Notes under the pieces: model-generated
Told to the model about the DNA's origin: nothing
What the model saw: the letters and a program-made list of their open reading frames with translations, nothing else
The model's database searches: none
Assembly: GCA_030756895.1 (NCBI GenBank)
Contig: JAVBIX010000025.1
Coordinates: 1-32,768, forward strand
Source of the DNA: Synechococcus sp. SP2 MAG
GTDB lineage: Bacteria > Cyanobacteriota > Cyanobacteriia > PCC-6307 > Cyanobiaceae
Length of the DNA: 32,768 bases
Reading direction: 5' to 3'
In this document: positions 23,692 through 31,049 of the stretch, in pieces
Position numbering within the stretch: position 1 is the stretch's first letter
Layout: the number at the start of each line of letters is the position of its first letter
Program-made: the position numbers and the translations under genes

Positions 23692-24338
23692 GGCACCAAC
23701 GGGGCACCCTGTTGCAGCCATTCCAGCCATCGTGAGAGCAACCGCTGGCCCGTAGTGGCGGATTTCTCAGGGTGAAATTGGCAGGCTCCCAGCCGATTGC
23801 GCCATACCGCTGCAGTCGCACGTCCTGAACCGAAGTCAACGCTTGCAGCTCGATCCTGCGCCTCATGGGGCTCAGCGGCGAATGAATGCACGAAATACAT
23901 CCATTCCGTGCTGGAAGGATCAGGGAGTAGGGGGGAGGGGCGATCGATCTGCAGCCTGCCCCAGCCCATGTGGGGGATGCGCTCTCCCTGGTCCTTCGGC
24001 AGCGCTTTTACCCTTCCAGGGAGCAAGCCAAGTCCCTTGTGTTGGCCTTCTTCGCTGGACTCAAACAACAGCTGCAGCCCCAGGCAAATCCCTAGGAGTG
24101 GACGATCCGCTTTGTTCCAAGCGACCAATTCAGGAATCAGACCTGTGGCTTCCAAGCGGTCCATGGCTGGGTCAAAGGCGCCAACGCCAGGAAGAATCAA
24201 GGCCTGGCAGCCCTCTAAATCCTCTGGGTGTTGCACAGCCTTGAGGGAACTCCCCAAGCGCTTAAAGCACGTTTGAACAGAAAAAAGATTCCCCATGCCG
24301 TAATCGATCAGTCCAATGGTCTGAACTGAACGAGACAT
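23688..24338 (-). CDS. hisH: Imidazole glycerol phosphate synthase glutaminase subunit HisH
   Basis: Glutamine amidotransferase that supplies ammonia to HisF in histidine biosynthesis. From ATG 24338 the protein has 216 residues. The class I triad is visible: Cys85 in LLGICLGLQLL, His189 and Glu191 in CQFHPEKS. The N-terminal IGLIDYGMGNL and the LPGVGAFDPAM segment are also typical of HisH. A TTG at 24353 would extend it by five unconserved residues. It lies 41 bases after trxA and overlaps rsmD by GTGA. HisF is not in the window. Confidence 0.97.
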   Translation of the reverse strand: MSRSVQTIGLIDYGMGNLFSVQTCFKRLGSSLKAVQHPEDLEGCQALILPGVGAFDPAMDRLEATGLIPELVAWNKADRPLLGICLGLQLLFESSEEGQHKGLGLLPGRVKALPKDQGERIPHMGWGRLQIDRPSPLLPDPSSTEWMYFVHSFAAEPHEAQDRAASVDFGSGRATAAVWRNRLGACQFHPEKSATTGQRLLSRWLEWLQQGAPLVP

Positions 24339-24379
24339 GGGGATCAGTGGCAAGGCAAATGACGAAGACCCGCTTCGAG

Positions 24380-24703
24380 TTAGAGATGCTTCGAAATCGT
24401 GCCAGAGAGGGTGGCTTTAGGAACGGCACCAACAACGGTGTCAACTTTTTGGCCGCCCTTGAACACCATCAACGTGGGAATACTGCGGATCCCGTACTGA
24501 CTTGCAACGTTGGGGTTTTCGTCCGTGTTGAGCTTGAAGACTTTGATCTTGCCTTCGAATTCCTTGGAAATCTCATCAACAATCGGAGCCACCATGCGGC
24601 AGGGGCCACACCAGGGGGCCCAGAAGTCAACTAAGACAGGAACGTCACTTTGAAGGACATCCTGTTCAAAGGATGCGTCGGTTACAGCGGTAGCGCTGGA
24701 CAT
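24380..24703 (-). CDS. trxA: Thioredoxin (m-type)
   Basis: A 107-residue dithiol carrier that reduces Calvin-cycle and other target enzymes, itself reduced through ferredoxin-thioredoxin reductase in cyanobacteria. The active site is WCGPC (Cys32, Cys35) in [11 protein letters not shown], and the cis-proline region is [12 protein letters not shown]. The start at ATG 24703 ([10 protein letters not shown]) gives the standard length; an upstream frame to 24724 only adds seven unconserved residues. It sits between guaB3, behind hairpins, and hisH. Confidence 0.97.
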   Translation of the reverse strand: MSSATAVTDASFEQDVLQSDVPVLVDFWAPWCGPCRMVAPIVDEISKEFEGKIKVFKLNTDENPNVASQYGIRSIPTLMVFKGGQKVDTVVGAVPKATLSGTISKHL

Positions 24704-24825
24704 TCCATTTGTCGTCGTTATCAAGTCAATTTAGCAACCACTTCAGAAGAATTCTCGGATTCTTTGTGGGGTCTACAGAACTGTGACGGTTTCGAGTTCA
24801 GACTTGAACACAATTGGGCGAAGAC

Positions 24826-24847
24826 AGAAAGCCCGAACGCGTCGGGC
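24826..24847 (-). terminator. Probable intrinsic terminator after guaB3
   Basis: On the minus strand GCCCGA-CGCGT-TCGGGC is followed by TTTCTGTC. The stem is a good six pairs but the T-tract is short. It lies about 55 bases beyond the guaB3 stop. Confidence 0.55.
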
Positions 24848-24864
24848 CGGGGGGTGTGAGGAGT

Positions 24865-24884
24865 GTGTGGGCCGAAGCCCGCAC
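24865..24884 (-). repeat. UUCG-loop hairpin just after guaB3
   Basis: On the minus strand GTGCGGGC-TTCG-GCCCACAC forms an eight-position stem with one C/A mismatch and a TTCG (UUCG) tetraloop. It lies just after the guaB3 stop and before the terminator-like hairpin, so the transcript may end with two tandem hairpins. On the plus strand the mismatch becomes a U-G pair. Confidence 0.5.
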
Positions 24885-24900
24885 CCTTTGAGATTAAGGC

Positions 24901-26064
24901 TTATTTGCCCATCCCTAACTGCTGGGCTTTCTGATACACCTTCCCTTCTGTAAGCAGTGATGGCGCAACCACCACTTCCACCTGCTGCATCTCCTTGATG
25001 GTGCGAGCCCCGAGGGTTCCCATCGAGGTCTTTAGGCAACCGAGCAAGTTGTGGGTTCCATCGTCGAGTTTGGCTGGACCTCGCAGGATGCGTTCGAGGC
25101 TCCCGGTGCTGCCAACGTTGATTCGAGTGCCACGCGGTAGCACTGGGCTTGGGGTGGCCATTCCCCAGTGGAATCCACGGCCTGGTGCTTCTTCTGAGCG
25201 GGCAATGGGGGATCCAATCATCACGGCATCAGCACCACAGGCGATGCACTTGCAGATGTCACCACCGGTGACGATTCCGCCATCAGCCACGACCGGGACG
25301 TAGCGACCGCTTTCCTTTTCGTAGTCAGCCCGTGCAGCAGCGCAATCGGCAACCGCGGTGGCTTGGGGAATACCAACGCCCAGGACCCCACGGGAGGTAC
25401 AAGCAGCACCAGGACCAATACCCACCATCACGCCTGCAGCACCAGCGCGCATGAGTTGAAGGGCGACCTCATAAGTAACGCAGTTGCCGATCACCACGGG
25501 CACACCCATGTCGCGGCAAAGCGTTTCCAAATTGAGGGTTTCTTGTCCTTCAGGGCCGATGTGGTTTGTAGAGACAACGGTGGCTTGCACGAAAAACAGA
25601 TCGGCCCCCGCCTCTGCAATCGCCTTGCCAAAGCGCAAAGCCGCGACTGGGGTACCGCTCACAGCGGCAATTCCACCCTGGGATTTGATCGCTTGAATGC
25701 GCTTGCGAATCAGGCTTTCTTGAACCGGCTTGCTGTAGATCTCTTGCATCAATGGCACAAAGTCGTTCTTGCCGACGGATGTGATGCGATCCAAAGCTTC
25801 GGTGGGGTCCTCGTAGCGGGTCTGAATGCCTTCCAGATTCAAGACACCAAGCGCTCCGAGCTGGGAGAGCTTCACCGCCATTTCTACGTCCACCACTCCG
25901 TCCATCGCACTGGCAATGATCGGGATTTCACGTTCAATTCCGCCCAGTGACCAGCTGGTGTTAGTGACCTCCGGATCAACCGTGCGACCCCCCGGCACCA
26001 GGGCGATCTCATCGATGCCATAGGCCCGGCGAACAACTTTGGAGCGTCCGAGCTGAATGTCCAC
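24901..26064 (-). CDS. guaB3: GuaB3, IMP dehydrogenase-related protein
   Basis: A 387-residue TIM-barrel protein of the IMP dehydrogenase family without the CBS domains of GuaB. The catalytic loop is present: GIGPGAACTSRGVLG with Cys222. The NAD/IMP-site segments VADGGIVTGGDICKCIA and VMIGSPIARSEEAPG are also clear. The cyanobacterial homologue GuaB3 is reported to act as an IMP dehydrogenase, so conversion of IMP to XMP in GTP synthesis is the likely role. Start is GTG at 26064. It is followed by two hairpins and preceded, 60 bases away, by the CAAD-like membrane protein gene on the same strand. Confidence 0.93.
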   Translation of the reverse strand: MDIQLGRSKVVRRAYGIDEIALVPGGRTVDPEVTNTSWSLGGIEREIPIIASAMDGVVDVEMAVKLSQLGALGVLNLEGIQTRYEDPTEALDRITSVGKNDFVPLMQEIYSKPVQESLIRKRIQAIKSQGGIAAVSGTPVAALRFGKAIAEAGADLFFVQATVVSTNHIGPEGQETLNLETLCRDMGVPVVIGNCVTYEVALQLMRAGAAGVMVGIGPGAACTSRGVLGVGIPQATAVADCAAARADYEKESGRYVPVVADGGIVTGGDICKCIACGADAVMIGSPIARSEEAPGRGFHWGMATPSPVLPRGTRINVGSTGSLERILRGPAKLDDGTHNLLGCLKTSMGTLGARTIKEMQQVEVVVAPSLLTEGKVYQKAQQLGMGK

Positions 26065-26124
26065 CGCGAGTCGTACTAAAGATCAGCACAAACTACCAAC
26101 TGGTCATGCACTACGTGACAGTGA

Positions 26125-26796
26125 TCAGGGACGAACGGAGCCCTTGAAGGCGGCCCAAATGCCGCCAACGTTTGCAAGCAGAGCTTTTCGCTCTTCGCTG
26201 CGAATCAGCCTCGTGGTTGAGAACCAGATCACCCAGCCAAGGCCTACCAGTTCAAACAATCGTGGAGCGAGAGGGATGCTGGCAATCGCCTCCAAAATTC
26301 CGCTGTAAATCCTTATAAGCAGGGTTAATCCGATGAGGCCAGCGAGCAGAAAGAGTGGCCTGCGGGAACGTTGCCAGAGCTCAACAAGGTTGTTGTCATC
26401 CCACCACTGACGCACTTTGGAGCTCAGCAGATCCCACTCCCCGCCACCGCTAGTGGTGTCGTCGGTGCTGGCTGTGGCTGCCACTTGGATGCGCTCAGCG
26501 ATTGCTTCGGATCCTGCGGGCGTTGAAATGGGCGCGGCTACAGGTTTCTGGGCAAGTACTGGTTCCTGAGCAATCACCGGATCTGGAGCGATCGAGGCCA
26601 CTGGACTTATGGGTTCTGGTGCCTGGGGCTCAGCTTGAAGCGGTGCTGAATTTTCTTCTGCTGCGGTATCGGCTGCTGAGGGCTTTTCTGCTGACGGATC
26701 TGGTGCTGGGGTACCTGATGCGATCGGATCGGTGCTGTTGATCTCCGTTGAAGGGGTGGAGTCAGAGGGCGACGGATTGATCGGATCGGTTTCCAT
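26125..26796 (-). CDS. CAAD/CURT1-like thylakoid membrane protein
   Basis: A 223-residue protein in two parts. Residues 1-115 are rich in Pro, Ala, Ser and Glu and should be disordered. Residues 120-223 resemble the CAAD domain, found appended to cyanobacterial aminoacyl-tRNA synthetases and related to plant CURT1: WDLLSSKVRQWWDDNNL, a helix (PLFLLAGLIGLTLLIRI), IPLAPRLFELVGLGWVIWF, and EERKALLANVGGIW. Two membrane helices (about 147-165 and 180-196) with amphipathic flanks fit a thylakoid curvature or membrane-anchoring role. This stands alone, without a synthetase. It diverges from gyrA across 129 bases and precedes guaB3. Confidence 0.82.
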   Translation of the reverse strand: METDPINPSPSDSTPSTEINSTDPIASGTPAPDPSAEKPSAADTAAEENSAPLQAEPQAPEPISPVASIAPDPVIAQEPVLAQKPVAAPISTPAGSEAIAERIQVAATASTDDTTSGGGEWDLLSSKVRQWWDDNNLVELWQRSRRPLFLLAGLIGLTLLIRIYSGILEAIASIPLAPRLFELVGLGWVIWFSTTRLIRSEERKALLANVGGIWAAFKGSVRP

Positions 26797-26925
26797 GGCC
26801 TTGATGGCACTGCGCGGATGCGCAACTTTAAGGGCGTTTTCTGGTGCTGTTTTGAAGACGCAGCAAACCCTGACGTATCTCTACGTCCTTCCCGAGATAA
26901 GATGAGTTGAGCAAATAGGTCTTGT

Positions 26926-29571
26926 ATGGCGGATCCAGTGGGACCCGGCAGCGGCGGTCCCGGCGAATCCGTCGAACGGATCATTCAGACAGATTTGCGC
27001 AAAGAAATGTCGCGCTCCTATCTGGAGTACGCGATGAGCGTGATCGTTGGGCGTGCGCTGCCCGACGCTCGTGATGGGCTCAAGCCTGTGCACCGGCGAA
27101 TTTTGTACGCCATGTACGAGCTCGGGCTGACCAGTGATCGGCCTTATCGAAAGTGCGCCCGTGTTGTGGGAGAGGTGCTGGGCAAGTACCACCCCCATGG
27201 TGATACGGCGGTCTACGACGCCCTGGTGCGTATGGCACAGGACTTTTCGATGTCCATGCCGCTGATCGATGGGCATGGCAATTTCGGCTCGGTCGACAAC
27301 GACCCACCGGCCGCCATGCGTTATACCGAATCGCGCTTGCAGGCGCTGACCACAGACAGCCTCCTCGAAGATATCGAGGCTGAAACAGTTGATTTTGCAG
27401 ACAACTTCGATGGGTCGCAGCAAGAACCCACCGTTCTGCCATCACGCATTCCCCAGCTCCTCCTAAACGGTTCAGCTGGGATCGCGGTGGGCATGGCCAC
27501 CAACATTCCTCCTCACAACCTTGGAGAACTGATTACGGGTGTGCTGGCCTTGATCAGTAACCCTGAGATCACCGATCAGGAGCTGATGGCTCTGATCCCC
27601 GGCCCTGACTTCCCTACCGGCGGACAAATTCTGGGCCGCACCGGAATTCGTGAGACCTACCTCACCGGACGCGGCTCGGTGACGATGCGAGGGGTTGCTG
27701 GGGTCGAAACGATCGAGGCTCCCGGTCGTCCCGATCGCGATGCGGTGATCATCACGGCCCTGCCTTACCAAACCAATAAGGCGGCGATGATTGAACGCAT
27801 CGCCGAGATGGTGAACGACAAGAAGCTGGAGGGCATTTCCGACATTCGTGATGAGAGCGATCGCGACGGGATGCGCGTTGTTGTGGAGCTTCGTCGCGAC
27901 GCCTACCCCCAGGTGGTGCTGAATAACCTCTACAAACTCACCCCGCTCCAGAGCAACTTCAGCGCCCACATGTTGGCGCTGGTGAACAGCGAGCCAATCC
28001 TGCTCACGTTGCGCAAGATGCTCGAGGTCTTCCTCGACTTCAGAGTTGAGACGATTGAACGCCGCACGCGCTATTTGCTGCGGAAAGCTGAAGAGCGCGA
28101 CCACATCCTCTTGGGCTTGTTGCTGGCCCTAGATCAACTCGACCCGATCATTGCCCTGATTCGTGCTGCGCCCGATGCAGCAACAGCGCGCACACAGTTG
28201 CAGGAGCGCCATGGTCTGTCTTCTGTGCAAGCAGACGCCATCTTGCAGATGCAGCTCAGGCGTCTCACGGCCTTGGAAGCGGACAAGATCCGCTTGGAGC
28301 ACGAGGATCTTGTCACGAAGATCGCCGACTACAAGGACATCCTTGGCCGTAGAGAGCGAGTGTTCGGGATTATCGAAGACGAGCTGGGGCAGCTGCGTGA
28401 TCGCCATGCCGTTCCCCGCCGCACCGAGATTCTCGATCTTGCCGGTGGTCTGGAAGATATTGATCTGATCGCCAATGAGCGCTCCGTGGTGTTGCTCACT
28501 GAAACGGGCTATCTCAAGCGGATGCCGGTGAGTGAATTTGAAGCCACTAGCCGTGGCACGCGTGGCAAAGCCGGGACCCGTAGCCAAGGGGAAGAAGCGG
28601 TCAAACTCTTTATTGGGTGCAATGACCACGACACATTGCTGCTGTTTAGCGATCGCGGTGTGTCCTATGCCGTTCCTACGTACCGGGTGCCTCAGTGCAG
28701 CCGTACCGCTAAAGGCACACCGATTGTGCAGTTGTTGCCAATCCCTCGGGAAGAAGCGATTACTTCGCTGCTTGCAGTGTCGGAATTCAACGATGACACC
28801 GACTTGTTGATGCTCACCACGGGCGGATACATCAAACGCACGCGTCTTTCGGCCTTTAGCAACATCCGCTCCAACGGTTTGATTGCCATTGGACTGGAAG
28901 AGGGTGATGCGCTCACTTGGGTCCGGCTTGCTGTTCCCGGCGACAGCGTGCTGATTGGGTCGCGGGCAGGAATGACCATCCACTTCCGGCTCAATGACAA
29001 CGAACTGCGCCCGTTGGGCCGTACGGCTCGTGGTGTGCGTTCGATGAATTTGCGCGCAGGCGACAGCTTGGTGAGCATGGACGTGCTTCCTGCAGAGTTG
29101 GCGGATCAAATCGCTGCTAGCGCCGATGAGGGCGACGAAGGCAGTGATGAGGGCGAAACTGCTGCGGTGGTGGAAGGCCCCTGGGTGCTCGTGGCCTCGG
29201 CCTCTGGTCTTGGCAAACGGGTGCCGGTTACGCAGTTCCGTTTGCAGAAGCGCGCTGGCATGGGACTGCGCGCAATGAAGTTCCGAACCGATGCCGATGA
29301 GCTTGTGGGCTTGCGGGTGCTGGGTGCGGGTGAGGAGCTGCTGCTGGTGAGTGAAAAAGGTGTGATTGTGCGCACCAGTGCTGATGCAATCCCCCAGCAA
29401 TCCCGCGCAGCCACGGGTGTGCGCTTGCAGCGGCTCGATAAGGGCGACCGTTTGGCCGATGTCGTGCTTGTTCCACCTGAAGCCGAAACGGAAGACGACA
29501 GTGAAGCCGATGTAGTTGCTGAACAAGCACCCAGCACAGAGGAGACGTCTGAACCATCAGCTGAGAGCTGA
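26926..29571 (+). CDS. gyrA: DNA gyrase subunit A
   Basis: Breaks and rejoins DNA as the A subunit of the gyrase that introduces negative supercoils. The 881-residue protein has the N-terminal breakage-reunion domain with [19 protein letters not shown], the quinolone-site [20 protein letters not shown] and catalytic Tyr133 (AAMRYTES), then the coiled-coil tower and a C-terminal DNA-wrapping beta-pinwheel ([40 protein letters not shown]). The canonical QRRGGRG gyrase box is not seen; SRGTRGKAG occupies its place. The tail is acidic. Start ATG 26926 is well placed. crtL follows after 2 bases. GyrB is outside the window. Confidence 0.97.
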   Translation: MADPVGPGSGGPGESVERIIQTDLRKEMSRSYLEYAMSVIVGRALPDARDGLKPVHRRILYAMYELGLTSDRPYRKCARVVGEVLGKYHPHGDTAVYDALVRMAQDFSMSMPLIDGHGNFGSVDNDPPAAMRYTESRLQALTTDSLLEDIEAETVDFADNFDGSQQEPTVLPSRIPQLLLNGSAGIAVGMATNIPPHNLGELITGVLALISNPEITDQELMALIPGPDFPTGGQILGRTGIRETYLTGRGSVTMRGVAGVETIEAPGRPDRDAVIITALPYQTNKAAMIERIAEMVNDKKLEGISDIRDESDRDGMRVVVELRRDAYPQVVLNNLYKLTPLQSNFSAHMLALVNSEPILLTLRKMLEVFLDFRVETIERRTRYLLRKAEERDHILLGLLLALDQLDPIIALIRAAPDAATARTQLQERHGLSSVQADAILQMQLRRLTALEADKIRLEHEDLVTKIADYKDILGRRERVFGIIEDELGQLRDRHAVPRRTEILDLAGGLEDIDLIANERSVVLLTETGYLKRMPVSEFEATSRGTRGKAGTRSQGEEAVKLFIGCNDHDTLLLFSDRGVSYAVPTYRVPQCSRTAKGTPIVQLLPIPREEAITSLLAVSEFNDDTDLLMLTTGGYIKRTRLSAFSNIRSNGLIAIGLEEGDALTWVRLAVPGDSVLIGSRAGMTIHFRLNDNELRPLGRTARGVRSMNLRAGDSLVSMDVLPAELADQIAASADEGDEGSDEGETAAVVEGPWVLVASASGLGKRVPVTQFRLQKRAGMGLRAMKFRTDADELVGLRVLGAGEELLLVSEKGVIVRTSADAIPQQSRAATGVRLQRLDKGDRLADVVLVPPEAETEDDSEADVVAEQAPSTEETSEPSAES

Positions 29572-29573
29572 TC

Positions 29574-30806
29574 TTGGCTGATTGCGCAGATGTGCTGGTG
29601 ATTGGGGGCGGTCCTGCCGCCCTTTGCATCGCCTCCGAACTGCATCAGCGCGGTGTGCTGGTGGAAGGAATTGCACCGAATCCGGTGGATGCGCCTTGGC
29701 CGAACACCTACGGGATTTGGGCGAAGGAACTCGAGCTCTTAGGTCTGGAGGATCTGCTTGAGCACCGTTGGAGCTACACGGTGAGTTTTTATGGTGCCGG
29801 TGGCTCGGATTTAGAAGATCAAGCCACGCAGCACGGGATGGATTACGGGCTGTTTGATCGCCACAAGCTGCAGCAGTACTGGCTGGGCCACTGCCAGGGG
29901 ATGACCTGGCACCAAGACAGCGTTGATCGCATCGAGCTGGAGGCTGATTGCACCAGGGTGCATTGCGCTTCCGGCGAACAACGCTTGGCCCGGGTGGTGA
30001 TTGATGCCTCAGGCCACCGAACACCTCATGTTCGTCGCCCAGATCAGGGGCCTGTGGCTGGGCAAGCGGCCTATGGCGTTGTTGGTCGCTTCAGCAAAGC
30101 TCCGGTGGAGCCAGGTCAATTTGTGCTGATGGATTTTCGCTGCGATCACCTCAGCCCCGAGCAACGCAAACAACCCCCCACCTTTTTGTATGCGATGGAT
30201 TTTGGGGATGGGGTGTATTTCCTGGAGGAAACATCGTTGGCCTTAGCGCCGGCGGTGCCGGAAGCGGAGCTCAAGCAACGGCTGGAGCAGCGCTTGGCCA
30301 AGGAGGGGATTGCGATCACCGAAGTGATCGATGAAGAGCATTGTTTATTCCCAATGAATTTGCCGCTGCCTGATTTCAATCAGCCGCTGCTCGCCTTTGG
30401 CGGAGCAGCGAGCATGGTTCATCCGGCTTCTGGCTACATGGTGGGAGCGCTATTAAGACGCGGGCCAGGGTTAGCGGAAGCCTTGGCTGCGGCTTTAAAA
30501 GAGCAACCAGCGATGGGATCTGCTGCTTTAGCGCGTGCGGGTTGGCAAGCGCTGTGGCCGATGGAATTGGTGTTGCGCCATCGCCTATTTCAGTTTGGAT
30601 TAGGCCGCTTGATGGGCTTCGATGAACGGCTGTTGCGCCGCCACTTCACCAGCTTTTTTCAGTTATCTCAAGATGATTGGAGTGGCTTCCTCACCAACAC
30701 CTTGCCCTTGCCGCAACTGATGGGCGTGATGCTGCGTCTGTTTGTAATTTCACCGTGGGATGTAAGGAGAGGGTTGGTGCTTGGGGCTCCTAAGAGTGAA
30801 GGCTGA
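29574..30806 (+). CDS. crtL: Lycopene cyclase, CrtL type
   Basis: Cyclises lycopene ends to beta or epsilon rings in carotenoid synthesis, using an FAD fold. The 410-residue protein has the N-terminal dinucleotide motif VLVIGGGPAALCIASEL and, shortly after, NTYGIWAKELELLGLEDLLE, the plant/cyanobacterial lycopene cyclase signature. HRTPHVRRPDQ, YGVVGRF, MDFRCDH, FLEETSLALAPAV and GGAASMVHPASGYMVG are also typical. Marine picocyanobacteria carry CrtL-b and CrtL-e paralogues; I cannot assign which from sequence alone. It starts with TTG two bases after gyrA, so it is translated from the gyrA transcript. A hairpin follows the stop. Confidence 0.92.
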   Translation: MADCADVLVIGGGPAALCIASELHQRGVLVEGIAPNPVDAPWPNTYGIWAKELELLGLEDLLEHRWSYTVSFYGAGGSDLEDQATQHGMDYGLFDRHKLQQYWLGHCQGMTWHQDSVDRIELEADCTRVHCASGEQRLARVVIDASGHRTPHVRRPDQGPVAGQAAYGVVGRFSKAPVEPGQFVLMDFRCDHLSPEQRKQPPTFLYAMDFGDGVYFLEETSLALAPAVPEAELKQRLEQRLAKEGIAITEVIDEEHCLFPMNLPLPDFNQPLLAFGGAASMVHPASGYMVGALLRRGPGLAEALAAALKEQPAMGSAALARAGWQALWPMELVLRHRLFQFGLGRLMGFDERLLRRHFTSFFQLSQDDWSGFLTNTLPLPQLMGVMLRLFVISPWDVRRGLVLGAPKSEG

Positions 30807-30809
30807 GAC

Positions 30810-30833
30810 CTGAAGCGAACGGTCACTTCAGGC
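30810..30833 (+). terminator. Terminator-like hairpin after crtL
   Basis: CCTGAAG and CTTCAGG are perfect complements around a 10-base loop, three bases after the crtL stop. There is no run of T after it, so it may be a weak terminator or a 3' stabilising hairpin of the gyrA-crtL transcript. Confidence 0.4.
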
Positions 30834-31036
30834 GATTGCTAAATAACGGAATTTGCTTATTAATAAAAAAGAAGTTATTAAATCTGATATGAAGCTGAGC
30901 CGCTTCAAGGAGTCTTGCTTTGGTCTTTTTGGCGAGCAAGACTTATCTTAAGTGAGATCAATGAGTCTAACTGTGAGATTTATAGTTGTACGATTGGGGT
31001 CAAGAAAGAAAGCCCCCATTGCTAATCTTTGAGATC

Positions 31037-31044
31037 AAGGGAGG
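31037..31044 (+). promoter_or_regulatory. Ribosome-binding site fixing the surface-protein start
   Basis: AAGGGAGG lies five bases before GTG 31050. It is the strongest ribosome-binding site I saw in the window, and it selects this GTG, which is immediately followed by a signal peptide. Confidence 0.8.
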
Positions 31045-31049
31045 TTGCT

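Noticed and set aside
26881-27423. 180-aa minus-strand open frame
   Set aside because: Antisense to the 5' end of gyrA and without a recognisable motif.
28129-29526. 465-aa minus-strand open frame inside gyrA
   Set aside because: Fully antisense to gyrA, with His/Gln-rich composition typical of a reverse-strand shadow.
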